Made by a program: the position numbers and the translations under genes. A DNA stretch of 64,000 nt from Clostridiales bacterium S5-A14a (lineage in GTDB: Bacteria > Bacillota > Clostridia > Peptostreptococcales > Anaerovoracaceae): NCBI GenBank assembly GCA_000758905.1, contig JRNA01000014.1, positions 62,001-126,000 on the forward strand, written 5' to 3'. A model generated the notes under the pieces. The model had not been told where the DNA came from. It saw only the letters and a list, made by a program, of their open reading frames with translations, and ran no database searches. Positions 33,962 to 42,890 of the stretch are shown here, in pieces (position 1 is the stretch's first letter; each line of letters starts with the position of its first letter).

Positions 33962-35972
33962 ATTACGAAGACGTACAGCACGGTTTGCAATTGTTTTGTT
34001 CACGATGGTGGCGATTTTTGCATATTATGCGACTATGCAAGATTATACATCGTATGCGCAAAGTGTAGATTCGGGTTATGTAACAGAGTCATTTATCGTT
34101 AATATCAAGGTGGACAAGGATTGTGTTTACCATGTTACGGAAAATATAACGGTCAATTTCAAGGAACCTCGAAGAGGAATATTCAGGTATATACCTTATG
34201 CAGCTCGAAATTCGAAGATTGAGAATATTTCCGTTAAGGGCGGGGACGTCGATGTTTCGAATGCACAAAACGGTCGAAGCAAGTACAAGGTTATAAGGAT
34301 CGGCGACCCAGATGTTACCCTAACTGGTAGGCATAAGTATGAAATCAACTACAAAATAAGGGGTATTTACAATGACATCAAGCCTCTTAGCGCTAATGAT
34401 ATGAAATCCAATCTGGATGCGATGACTAATTTCCGCGCAGACAAGAATATCTCTTCAGATGGTGGAGATCTTATCTATGTGGACATGCTACCTACGGATT
34501 GGCAGACTGATATCAATTATGTTAAGGCTACTATGACTGTTCCTAAAGACGTTGACTGGAGCAAATTGCAGCTCTATGGCGGAAGCTACGGCCAGCAAGA
34601 GGATAGCAAGCTGGATGTCAAGACCGATGGTAAAACTATGTATGTCGAGTCGCTCAACTGGCCAGCAAAAAGAGGTGTTACGGCATATTTGCCTGCTGGC
34701 AAGGATTATTGGCAGGATTATTCCAAGGCATCTGACTCTCACTTCCCTGTATACCTGATTGCTATCTGCGCTGCAGCCCTTGCTATATTCCTATGGGTTC
34801 TATTCGGTATTGACAAAAAATACGTTCAGACTGTTGAATTCTACCCACCAGATAATATGACACCGATGGAAACAGGGTATGTTATTGATGGGACTATCGA
34901 TCTGGAAGATATGATTGCAAACTTTTTCTATGCAGCAAGTAGAGGCTATTTAAAAATCGAGCAGGCTTCGGACGAGAGTCGAGGTTTCATTTTTCACAAA
35001 ACAGATTATGATCAAAATAAGCTGAATTCTGAGAAAAGTTTTGTTAAAAAATTTGTGGAGGATCTATTTGAAGAAAAGGATGATGTATATTCGACAAGTA
35101 TTCCTTCATCGTTTTCGTCAGAAGTTTTCAACAGATGTTCACTCCTGACTGATTATTATACTGGTAAAAATCGAATATATACGTTCAGTTCATCTATTGC
35201 GCAAATCGTTATGGGCTTTCTTTTGATTGCAACCGCTGCGATAACACCTGTTTTGTTGTATTTCATGGATGTGTTTGAGACAGATGGCATATTCCTATTT
35301 TCTGCGGTATTTATTGATGTAGTATCAATTCTCGCGATGATAATCAGCATGGGTAAACTTATAGATAGGAAAGCTAACTTGACCAAAAAGAGAAAGTTCA
35401 AGCTCATACTGATATTTGCAATATCTTTTGTTATTAATATGGTGGCAATCTTTATAATTTATGTATATGGACTTGGCATCCATGCGTACGTGCTAATAAT
35501 TATTTTGGCAAGGCTTGTTTCCGTAATCATGATTGCTCTCATGAATAAGAGAACAAAACAGACGACTGAGCTTGTCGGCAAGCTTATGGGTTTCAAGGAC
35601 TTTATCGAAAAGGCCGAATTACCTATGCTAGAAAAACTCGTTGCAGAAAATCCTTCATATTTCTATGATGTTTTGCCTTATGCATATGTTTTCGGACTTA
35701 CAAATAAATGGGTAAAGAATTTTGAAGGTATCAATATTTCGAAACCTGACTGGTATGAGGGCAACGCAGATGTTCCTATCAATGCTGCATTCCCAATGTA
35801 TATGGCATCATCATTTAGCAAGATGGATACTCAGCTTAGAGATTCCATTGCACTCGGAATAACCGGGGGACTCGATACAGGAGATGGCGGATCAGGTTCT
35901 TTCGGAGGCTTCAGCGGAGGAGGCGGATTCTCAGGCGGCGGCTTCGGCGGCGGTGGTGGCGGAGCATGGTAA
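33942..35972 (+). CDS. DUF2207 membrane protein with glycine-rich tail
   Basis: A 676-residue protein. An N-terminal signal or anchor (~12-40) precedes an extracytoplasmic beta domain of DUF2207 (~45-260, 'EPRRGIFRYIPY'). Helices follow at ~270-290 and three or four more at ~405-525, then a cytoplasmic domain and a C-terminal run built from GGFSGGG-type repeats ending in AW. This architecture is widespread with LemA. Function is unknown. It starts inside lemA (ATG 33942), implying coupled translation. Confidence 0.92.
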   Translation: MFRLNSKLRRRTARFAIVLFTMVAIFAYYATMQDYTSYAQSVDSGYVTESFIVNIKVDKDCVYHVTENITVNFKEPRRGIFRYIPYAARNSKIENISVKGGDVDVSNAQNGRSKYKVIRIGDPDVTLTGRHKYEINYKIRGIYNDIKPLSANDMKSNLDAMTNFRADKNISSDGGDLIYVDMLPTDWQTDINYVKATMTVPKDVDWSKLQLYGGSYGQQEDSKLDVKTDGKTMYVESLNWPAKRGVTAYLPAGKDYWQDYSKASDSHFPVYLIAICAAALAIFLWVLFGIDKKYVQTVEFYPPDNMTPMETGYVIDGTIDLEDMIANFFYAASRGYLKIEQASDESRGFIFHKTDYDQNKLNSEKSFVKKFVEDLFEEKDDVYSTSIPSSFSSEVFNRCSLLTDYYTGKNRIYTFSSSIAQIVMGFLLIATAAITPVLLYFMDVFETDGIFLFSAVFIDVVSILAMIISMGKLIDRKANLTKKRKFKLILIFAISFVINMVAIFIIYVYGLGIHAYVLIIILARLVSVIMIALMNKRTKQTTELVGKLMGFKDFIEKAELPMLEKLVAENPSYFYDVLPYAYVFGLTNKWVKNFEGINISKPDWYEGNADVPINAAFPMYMASSFSKMDTQLRDSIALGITGGLDTGDGGSGSFGGFSGGGGFSGGGFGGGGGGAW

Positions 35973-36153
35973 TCTTATATTAGTAAATCTGCTCCTGATT
36001 CGCGACGTCTCAAACGGCATACTCGTACGGCAAAATTGATCAGGAAATCAAAGTGTACACATATAATTTTGCGTTACGATATGTTTGATTAAGTACAGTA
36101 GCCCATAAACGCAGTAATTCGCTAAAATATTTAAAATATTTTTATAAAATTAC

Positions 36154-36181
36154 TTGATTATGCAAAAATATGTGGTATTAT
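36154..36181 (+). promoter_or_regulatory. Promoter of an orphan transcription unit
   Basis: TTGATT (36154-36159), 16-bp spacer, TATTAT (36176-36181) with an upstream TG. A similar TTGATTATG-type -35 region recurs before nhaC. Confidence 0.55.
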
Positions 36182-36240
36182 TTAGCCACAAGAAGAGATA
36201 AAGAACTTCCATGAGAGAAGTTTCAGATAGAAAGGAAGTG

Positions 36241-36327
36241 ATGATGATGTTAGCAGTTAAGCCATTTATCGGCCCAGGCGACCGAAAGAGCCAACGTCAT
36301 TCACTCCCTCGTAATAATTTCAAGTAA
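36241..36327 (+). CDS. 28-codon ORF, possible leader peptide
   Basis: It starts at one of three consecutive ATGs (36241, 36244, 36247) behind a good site 'AAAGGAAGTG'; 36247 has the best spacing. The peptide is basic, starting MLAVKPFIGPGDRKSQ when begun at the third Met, with no hydrophobic helix and no long run of one amino acid. It covers segment A of the structured region, so ribosomes on it would change RNA pairing. It could also be a conserved small protein. Confidence 0.4.
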   Translation: MMMLAVKPFIGPGDRKSQRHSLPRNNFK

Positions 36328-36621
36328 TCGGAAAATTTTGCGGTATATACCGTAAGGCTGGAATTGATGATAGCCGACATTCACCGAGAGTACGAGAGAT
36401 TAGAAGCGAGGGGTGAACGTTGGCAGGGAAAAAGATTTATGCAGTTTACAGTTTTGAAGATTTCTGAGCGTCGCTGAAAGGAATGCTTGGAGATGCTGTA
36501 TAGCAGTATTTCTGCTCTGACTTCATTCGTTGATAAAGATAATCGATAGATTCTATTATGGAATGATGGAGATATTCGCTAAAACGGATGGTGCATATAA
36601 ATCTAATAATATGATAATATA

Positions 36622-36651
36622 AGCCGGAAGTCGCCATGCTTCCGGTTTTTG
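36622..36651 (+). terminator. Terminator of the orphan unit
   Basis: CCGGAAG (36624-36630) pairs with CTTCCGG (36639-36645), flanked by AAG and TTTTT. It lies 90 nt before the aminotransferase start, so it might also act as an attenuator for that gene. Confidence 0.85.
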
Positions 36652-36740
36652 ATTGCAGCAAATTGATGTTGACCGTCTATGTAAATAAGGATAGAATACA
36701 TATAAGGATATAACTTCGTTTTTGAGGAGGCGATAATAAA

Positions 36741-37874
36741 ATGAAAAAAATTATGACTGCAGGTCCTACTATGGTGAGAGAAAATGTACTCGCTGCAAGG
36801 GCTTTACCGTTTACAAACCCTGATCTTGACATGGATTTCTTTGAAATGTACAGAGAAACATGCGGGATGCTAGAGGATTTAGCAAGTTGTACCACAGGAC
36901 AGGCTCTTATCCTTGGAGGAGAGGGCATGTTGGGCCTTGAAGCTGCAGCAGCGGCACTTACAGAGAAGGGCGATAGGGTACTTATTATAGAAAACGGAAT
37001 ATTTGGCAGAGGATTTGACTATTTTGCTGAACTATACGGTGGTGAGGCTGTCACATTCAGCAGCGACTACAAGAAACCTATAGATGTGAACGCACTCAAA
37101 GACTTTCTTGAAAAGGATCACGACTTCAAGTACGCGTCTCTTGTCCATGTCGATACACCGACGGGAGTTTTAAACGATGTGCGCGAAATATGCAATCTAC
37201 TGAGTGAATATGGAATTCTAAGCGTTGTCGACTCAGTTGCCGGATTATTTGGAGAATCATTAAGCTTTGACAGCAGCAAAATAGATATACTTCTAGGCGG
37301 ATCTCAGAAAGCATTGTCAGCCCCTCCAGGACTTACCATGGTATGGGTAAGCGATAAGGCATGGGATGCAATCGAAAACAGAAAGACTCCTATCGCGTCA
37401 TATTATGCAAACCTATTAATGATGAAAAATTACTATGAGAAAAAAGAATTTCCATATACTATGCCAGTAAGCGATATCAATGGGCTGAGAGTTGCAATTG
37501 AAAACGTTATAGCTGATGGAGGCATCCTTACTAGGCATAGGGAGGTAGCAATGGCGTGCAGAGGTGCCCTCACAAGGGGGGGACTTGAGCTATATCTTGA
37601 ATCAGGCTGGGCTAATACTGTAACAGCATTTGTTGTGCCTGAAAATATTAAATCAGCGCTTCTACTTAAAGATATGGTGGACGATTATGGAATTATGCTC
37701 AGCGATTCTTTGCTTGAGTTTAAAGATAAATTGATAAGAATCGGACATATGGGTGAAAATGCTTACGATGAGATTATGATCGAGACGCTGAAGGCACTTG
37801 CTGGAGCACTTAGAAAGCAGGGGTTTGAGCCTTTGGCTGATATGGCAGAATATTTCAGAAGTTTCATGAAATAA
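36741..37874 (+). CDS. Class V PLP aminotransferase (alanine--glyoxylate type)
   Basis: A 377-residue fold-type I enzyme of the serine-pyruvate/alanine-glyoxylate/phosphoserine branch. K190 in 'LLGGSQKALSAPPGL' is the PLP Schiff-base lysine, 'VVDSVAGLFGE' contributes the Asp that binds the pyridine nitrogen, and the start 'MTAGPTMV' contains the typical GPT. Cysteine-desulfurase members of the superfamily lack this GPT start. The ATG follows 'GAGGAGG'. The next gene encodes a hydroxy-acid dehydrogenase that could supply glyoxylate, so glyoxylate-to-glycine conversion is a reasonable guess. Confidence 0.88.
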   Translation: MKKIMTAGPTMVRENVLAARALPFTNPDLDMDFFEMYRETCGMLEDLASCTTGQALILGGEGMLGLEAAAAALTEKGDRVLIIENGIFGRGFDYFAELYGGEAVTFSSDYKKPIDVNALKDFLEKDHDFKYASLVHVDTPTGVLNDVREICNLLSEYGILSVVDSVAGLFGESLSFDSSKIDILLGGSQKALSAPPGLTMVWVSDKAWDAIENRKTPIASYYANLLMMKNYYEKKEFPYTMPVSDINGLRVAIENVIADGGILTRHREVAMACRGALTRGGLELYLESGWANTVTAFVVPENIKSALLLKDMVDDYGIMLSDSLLEFKDKLIRIGHMGENAYDEIMIETLKALAGALRKQGFEPLADMAEYFRSFMK

Positions 37875-38011
37875 GAGCATATATACACGCATATAACCGA
37901 ATTATAAAATAAATAATAAGGAATAAATGAATAGTTTAATGTATAGAATTTGAATAGAATAATTAAGTCAAATTCGAATGCACTAGGGATACAAAACAGA
38001 AAGGCTTGGAA

Positions 38012-38995
38012 ATGAAGGAAGGCTTTTGTTATATGTGCCCTGTCTGTAATGGTAAGGCCTGCAGCAATACGATACCCGGGCCTGGCGCCAAGGGCATAGG
38101 CGATGTTGCAATCAGAAATTATGACATGTGGAAGGAAATCCGAGTTAATATGGATGTAATATCAGATATTGACGAGCCGGATACAGAGACAGATTTATTT
38201 GGCTATAATTTGAGGCTACCGCTGATTGCTGGACCTGTGGGAGCAGTTAATCTTCACTATGGGGACAAATACAATGATGAAGAATATAATCTGAAACTCA
38301 TAAAAGCATGCCATGATGCAGGAATTGTTGCTATGACTGGCGACGGCACCGATGAAGATGTCATGCGGTCAGCATGTGAAGTTATCAAGTCATTTGGCGG
38401 CCAGGGCATTCCTACAGTTAAGCCTTGGGATATTGACACTTTGAAAAATAAACTCGGATTGATAAAGGATTCCGGTTCTAGGGCCTTTGCTATGGACATC
38501 GATGCAGCGGGGCTTCCATTCTTAAAGGGTAGGATCCCACCAGCAGGCCACAAAACAGTGGAAGACTTAAGGGAAATCGCTTCGTTGGGAGAGAAACCAT
38601 TTATAATCAAAGGCATAATGACACCTAAATCAGCTGAAAAGGCTGTTTCTGCAGGCGCGAAGGCAATCGTTGTTAGCAATCACGGCGGTAGGGTTCTTGA
38701 CCAGTGTCCGGCCACGGCAGAGGTTCTGCCAGAAATTGTTGACGCAGTAGGCGGAAAATGCAAGGTGCTCGTAGACGGTGGAATAAGAGATGGTCTGGAT
38801 ATCTTTAAGGCGCTCGCTGTTGGAGCCGACGCTGTGCTCATGGCAAGACCATTTGTCAATGCAATTTATCAGGGCGGAGAGCAGGCTGCGATTGAAATGG
38901 TTGCAAAGTTTGCAACTGAACTAAAAGATGCGATGAGCATGTGTGGCGCAAAACGCATCAAAGATATTGATAAATCGATGATTAGGATTAAATGA
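38012..38995 (+). CDS. FMN-dependent alpha-hydroxy-acid dehydrogenase
   Basis: A 327-residue TIM-barrel flavoprotein. 'VVSNHGGRVLDQCPATAEVL' includes the active-site His and Arg of the glycolate/lactate oxidase family, and 'VLVDGGIRDGLDIFKALA' binds FMN phosphate. Unlike true oxidases it begins with a cysteine cluster 'CYMCPVCNGKAC' (~6-17), seen in anaerobic homologues and possibly holding a metal or iron-sulfur centre for electron transfer. The start is ATG 38012, seven bases after 'AAAGG'; TTG 38006 is less likely. The substrate is unknown; glycolate or lactate are candidates. Confidence 0.88.
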   Translation: MKEGFCYMCPVCNGKACSNTIPGPGAKGIGDVAIRNYDMWKEIRVNMDVISDIDEPDTETDLFGYNLRLPLIAGPVGAVNLHYGDKYNDEEYNLKLIKACHDAGIVAMTGDGTDEDVMRSACEVIKSFGGQGIPTVKPWDIDTLKNKLGLIKDSGSRAFAMDIDAAGLPFLKGRIPPAGHKTVEDLREIASLGEKPFIIKGIMTPKSAEKAVSAGAKAIVVSNHGGRVLDQCPATAEVLPEIVDAVGGKCKVLVDGGIRDGLDIFKALAVGADAVLMARPFVNAIYQGGEQAAIEMVAKFATELKDAMSMCGAKRIKDIDKSMIRIK

Positions 38996-39008
38996 AAAAT
39001 GTTCAGAT

Positions 39009-39039
39009 AAAAAAACTTTGTTTTATACAAAGTTTTTTT
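39009..39039 (+). terminator. Terminator after hydroxy-acid dehydrogenase
   Basis: AAAAAACTTTG and CAAAGTTTTTT (39029-39039) form an 11-bp stem with a short A/T loop, ending in T residues. Confidence 0.8.
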
Positions 39040-39050
39040 AATTTATACAC

Positions 39051-39079
39051 TTGATTATGTATGCAAAAAAGTTTATAAT
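39051..39079 (+). promoter_or_regulatory. nhaC promoter
   Basis: TTGATT (39051-39056), 17-bp spacer, TATAAT (39074-39079), 76 bp before the start codon. Confidence 0.75.
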
Positions 39080-39155
39080 GATAGATAAGTATTTGAGATG
39101 TGCGAATACTAAAGAAGATTAATTATTTACAATCTATGCTTTTAGGAGGAAGGTT

Positions 39156-40646
39156 ATGGAAACTAAAACTAAGAAGACCCCTAGACTCCCTAGAGTTTGG
39201 GAAGCATTGCTGACATTCTTGGTACTAATCGTTATTATGGCTGTCGGTATTATCGTTTTTAAAGTTAACCCTCATATGCCTATGTTCGTAGGTGTTGTCG
39301 GAGCTGCTATTATGGCATTGCTTTTGGGATACGACTGGGAGACTATTGAAACTTCCATGAAGGATGGTATCTATAGAGCATTGCAATCCATTATGATTTT
39401 GGCAATTATAGGTATTCTTATCGGAGTATGGCTAGTAGGTGGAGTAGTACCTACTATGATTTATTACGGATTGAAAATTTTGTCACCTGGAATATTCCTC
39501 ATTGCAGCACTTCTGATTTGTTCAATCACTTCACTAGCTACTGGTACTTCTTGGGGAACTATGGGAACCATGGGTTTGGCTCTCATCGGTATTGCCCAGG
39601 GTATCGGTATTCCAGCTCCAGTTGCAGCTGGTGCAGCAATTTCAGGCGCATACTTTGGTGACAAGATGTCTCCACTATCAGATACTACCAACCTAGCACC
39701 TGCTATGGCAGGAACTGACGTATTTACACACGTTAAGTTTATGGCACTACCTACAGCTATAGCTTATGCAATTTCACTTGTTTTCTTCGGAGTTCTAGGT
39801 GCAACTTTCTCAACTGGAGGATCAGGAGATATATCACAGATTGATATAATGAGTAATGGTCTTAAGGATCTATTTACAATCAATCCTATTTTGCTTTTGC
39901 CACCAGTTATAGTAATAGTTGCAGTAGCACTTAAAATTCCAGCTATACCTGGAATCACACTTGGAATCATTGCAGGACTTATTCTAGGATTGATTTTCCA
40001 AGGTAACGCTACACTTGGACACTTCCTTGATGCAGGAATGAATGGATTTGTAAGTAAAACAGGCGTTGAATCTCTTGACAGTTTGCTGAGCACAGGCGGT
40101 CTTATGAATATGATGTCTTCTATCTCACTGACAATACTTGCCATGATGTTCGGTGGAATCATGGAAGCAACTCACCAGCTTGAAGTACTGGTAGATAAGC
40201 TTCTGAAACTTGTTAAGAATGGTCCAGCACTAGTTATTTTAACTGAGTTCACTTGCTTAATGAGTAATGTTACAATGCCAGAGCAGTACATCTCAATCGT
40301 AGTTCCTGGAAGAATGTACGCTGAGACATATAAGAATGCAGGACTTCACCCTAAGACATTGTCAAATGCACTTGAGGGAGCAGGTACAGTTACATCAGCA
40401 CTCATTCCTTGGAATACTTGCGGAGTATTCATTATGACTACACTAGGCGTTGGAGTTAAGGAGTATGGTCCATATGCAATATTCAATATTGTTATGCCGC
40501 TTACAGTTATAATCATGGCATTCTTCGGATTGACTCTTGCAGGAGAAGATGGTAAGAGACTTACAAATCGTGCAGATAGGGCTAAGGTTGCTGAACGTCT
40601 AAAGAACATCTCAAATGAAGAGCATATTAACCCAGTAGAGGCTTAA
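39156..40646 (+). CDS. nhaC: NhaC-family Na+/H+ antiporter
   Basis: A 496-residue transporter with about 12 membrane helices. 'ITSLATGTSWGTMGTMG' and 'GAYFGDKMSPLSDTTNLAPAM' are the paired conserved regions of the NhaC/ion-transporter superfamily, holding the acidic and polar residues used for ion exchange. NhaC proteins exchange sodium for protons; some relatives exchange malate or lactate. The ribosome site 'TAGGAGGAAGG' is strong. It is a monocistronic unit with its own promoter and terminator. Confidence 0.9.
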   Translation: METKTKKTPRLPRVWEALLTFLVLIVIMAVGIIVFKVNPHMPMFVGVVGAAIMALLLGYDWETIETSMKDGIYRALQSIMILAIIGILIGVWLVGGVVPTMIYYGLKILSPGIFLIAALLICSITSLATGTSWGTMGTMGLALIGIAQGIGIPAPVAAGAAISGAYFGDKMSPLSDTTNLAPAMAGTDVFTHVKFMALPTAIAYAISLVFFGVLGATFSTGGSGDISQIDIMSNGLKDLFTINPILLLPPVIVIVAVALKIPAIPGITLGIIAGLILGLIFQGNATLGHFLDAGMNGFVSKTGVESLDSLLSTGGLMNMMSSISLTILAMMFGGIMEATHQLEVLVDKLLKLVKNGPALVILTEFTCLMSNVTMPEQYISIVVPGRMYAETYKNAGLHPKTLSNALEGAGTVTSALIPWNTCGVFIMTTLGVGVKEYGPYAIFNIVMPLTVIIMAFFGLTLAGEDGKRLTNRADRAKVAERLKNISNEEHINPVEA

Positions 40647-40729
40647 TACTCGCTTATTTGTAGATTAGATTTTATGAGCATTGAGCATGCTATAGAATAA
40701 ATTTATTTAATTCATTGCACATCTAGTTG

Positions 40730-40759
40730 AAATCCCTTTCATATCGGAAGGGATTTTTT
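40730..40759 (+). terminator. Terminator after nhaC
   Basis: AAATCCCTT (40730-40738) pairs with AAGGGATTT (40748-40756), followed by T residues. Confidence 0.85.
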
Positions 40760-40885
40760 GGTGCTCATATTCATATAAAATCTGGGCTTTAAAAAAATTT
40801 TATTATTTCATATTTATTTCATAAATCTCATGTAGTATCTTTATATCGATGTAGGTCAAATATTTTTTTAGGGAGAATATAGAAA

Positions 40886-42169
40886 TTGATTAAAAATGCA
40901 ATAGCTTACGTTACAAGGAAGAAAAAGAGAACCGTTATATTATTTATAATTCTAACGGTGATTCTGTCTTTCTTGTACTCATCTTTAAGCATAATGAAGT
41001 CAAGTGGTGAATTGGAGAAATCCTTATATCACGCCTCAAACTCATCTTTGTCAATAACAAAGAAGGATGTAAATGGATATTTTAAATCAAGCCAGTTTAA
41101 GAATCTAAACAAAATAAAGGGAGTTAAGGGCATCGTTTATCAATACGATGGCTTGTCAAAATTAGTAAACGGAAAAGTCATTGAGGCTCAGGGCATGGTC
41201 ATGCGAGAAGATCTATCGGATGAAATGAAAAATGTACTAGCTCTGAGAGCAACAAGCAACGCTGCTAAGGACAGCCTATTTACCAGCAAGGTATTCAACA
41301 TGACGAAGGGTAGAAATATCAGCGAGAAAGATAGAAATAGCATAGTTGTGCACGAAGCCTTCGCTAAGAAAAACAAATTAAAACTTGGTGATACTATAGA
41401 CATGAGATTTTTCAAGCCAGATAGCAGCAGTGCCGATGAAAAAGAATATAAGTATAAAATTGTCGGAATCTTTTCTGGTAGGAAACAGGAAACTTATACG
41501 GGTCTATCTTCTGATTTTTCTGAGAATATGGTATTTGTAGATTATGAATCTGCACAGAAATCAATGGGAATGACAGGAGATAACAAGATTTTAAACAAAA
41601 TATCAGTGTTTTCGGATAGTCCATCAAGTCTTGAAAAAATATTTAAGGAAGTCAACAAAATAGTCGTCCATGATTCTTCGTTTAACGTTGCAAAGGATAA
41701 TGGAGCCTTTAAGGACATTTTAGAATCTCTGAGCAGCATCAAACATGTAATTAGCATAATGACATTGTCCATTATGGCCGGAGGAATCACTGTTTTAGCG
41801 TTGATATTAATTTTGTGGCTCAGGGAAAGAGTTCACGAAATAGGGATTCTATTATCCATAGGAGTTAGGAAGATATCGATAGTTGGACAGTTTATTACGG
41901 AACTGTTAATTGTGTCTTTACCTGCAGCACTGGTATCTGCAATATTAGGTAGTTTGGTGCTGAATAAAATAATAGGTAGCCTGTTAAATAATAAAGATAT
42001 GGGGATGCTCAGCAGAAGTATAATTGATAGTAAAAATATTATAGTAAATTTAATAAATTTCTCGCAGAGCTACCTATTGTTGCTTTTAGTAATCCTCATA
42101 TCGGTTGTTATTGCATCTGCAATGATTCTTATAAGAAAGCCGAAGGAAATTTTATCACAGATAAGTTAG
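40886..42169 (+). CDS. FtsX-like ABC transporter permease 1
   Basis: A 427-residue MacB/FtsX-type permease: an N-terminal helix (~17-37), a large extracytoplasmic domain (~40-285) and three helices near the C-terminus (~290-415). The start is TTG 40886 behind 'AGGGAGAA'; the N-terminus 'MIKNAIAYVTRKKKR' aligns with the second permease's 'MIKNAFAYVTRKRVK', confirming it. It is the first gene of a permease-ATPase-permease-regulator-kinase unit. Such exporters often act in peptide resistance or envelope stress. Confidence 0.88.
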   Translation: MIKNAIAYVTRKKKRTVILFIILTVILSFLYSSLSIMKSSGELEKSLYHASNSSLSITKKDVNGYFKSSQFKNLNKIKGVKGIVYQYDGLSKLVNGKVIEAQGMVMREDLSDEMKNVLALRATSNAAKDSLFTSKVFNMTKGRNISEKDRNSIVVHEAFAKKNKLKLGDTIDMRFFKPDSSSADEKEYKYKIVGIFSGRKQETYTGLSSDFSENMVFVDYESAQKSMGMTGDNKILNKISVFSDSPSSLEKIFKEVNKIVVHDSSFNVAKDNGAFKDILESLSSIKHVISIMTLSIMAGGITVLALILILWLRERVHEIGILLSIGVRKISIVGQFITELLIVSLPAALVSAILGSLVLNKIIGSLLNNKDMGMLSRSIIDSKNIIVNLINFSQSYLLLLLVILISVVIASAMILIRKPKEILSQIS

Positions 42170-42236
42170 ATATCGGATTTAAGTATAGGGGATAAGTATA
42201 GGTGAATAATTAAGTCATATAAGTTAGGAGTTGAAA

Positions 42237-42881
42237 ATGAGTGTATTAGAAATTAAGAATGTAAATTATGGTTATTCAAATTCAAAGGAAAAGATTTTGT
42301 CATCTGTAAATCAGGGTTTTGAACTAGGTAAATTTTATGCAATTATAGGCAAATCAGGTGCTGGTAAGTCAACCCTTCTTTCGCTTCTTGCAGGGCTTGA
42401 TAAGCCTAAGAAGGGACAAATACTCTTCGAAAATGAAGATATTGAGAAAGCGGGATATAGCAATCACAGAAAGAATAATATTTCTCTGGTTTTTCAGAAC
42501 TATAATCTTATCGATTATCTATCGCCACTCGAAAACATTAGGCTAGTCAATCCCAAGGCAGATTCAGATATTTTGTTGCAATTAGGTCTGGATAAAAGTC
42601 AGATTAAGAGGAATGTGATGAAGCTTTCTGGAGGTCAGCAGCAGAGGGTTGCGATAGCCAGGGCATTAGTTTCAGAAGCACCAGTGATTTTGGCGGACGA
42701 GCCCACTGGAAATTTGGACGCATCTACTGCATCAGAGATAATAGATGTACTGAAGAAGTTAGCAAAAGAGAGAAACAAGTGTGTGATAGTAGTTACGCAC
42801 AGCAAGGAAGTTGCAGCGGCTGCTGACGTTGTTTTGGAGCTTGCCGGTAAGAATTTGAAGGTTTCAAGCAGAGAGAAATAG
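42237..42881 (+). CDS. ABC transporter ATP-binding protein (MacB/LolD type)
   Basis: A 214-residue ATPase with Walker A 'GKSGAGKST' at 38-46, signature 'LSGGQQQR', and Walker B followed by 'DEPTGNLD', typical of the LolD/MacB/FtsE class that drives FtsX-type permeases. The start is ATG 42237, six bases after 'TAGGAG'. It lies between two permease genes, which probably form a heterodimer with it. Confidence 0.95.
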   Translation: MSVLEIKNVNYGYSNSKEKILSSVNQGFELGKFYAIIGKSGAGKSTLLSLLAGLDKPKKGQILFENEDIEKAGYSNHRKNNISLVFQNYNLIDYLSPLENIRLVNPKADSDILLQLGLDKSQIKRNVMKLSGGQQQRVAIARALVSEAPVILADEPTGNLDASTASEIIDVLKKLAKERNKCVIVVTHSKEVAAAADVVLELAGKNLKVSSREK

Positions 42882-42890
42882 GGGGAGTTT

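Larger units (their letters stand above)
36182..36651 (+). ncRNA. Putative structured leader or small RNA of unknown class
   Basis: Between a promoter (36154) and a terminator (36622-36651) there is no long ORF, but there is ordered structure. Segment C (36408-36424) can pair with segment B (36373-36385; 12 of 13 pairs) or with segment A (36290-36310; 8+4+5 pairs with small bulges). A lies inside a 28-codon ORF. A and B are related in sequence (GCCAACGTCATTCAC versus GCCGACATTCACC). Competing helices plus a translated segment recall attenuation leaders. No T-box, SAM, glycine, lysine or other riboswitch core was recognised. 35973-36150 holds only AT-rich DNA and a weak hairpin. Confidence 0.4.

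Noticed and set aside
36446-36661. 71-codon minus-strand ORF in the orphan unit
   Set aside because: It spans the plus-strand terminator, has no family resemblance and reads against the promoter and ribosome site found on the plus strand.
36182-36740. T-box, glycine riboswitch, 6S RNA, tmRNA or RNase P RNA
   Set aside because: None of the conserved cores (for example the T-box AGGGTGGNACC element or the RNase P GAGGAAAGTCC element) was found.
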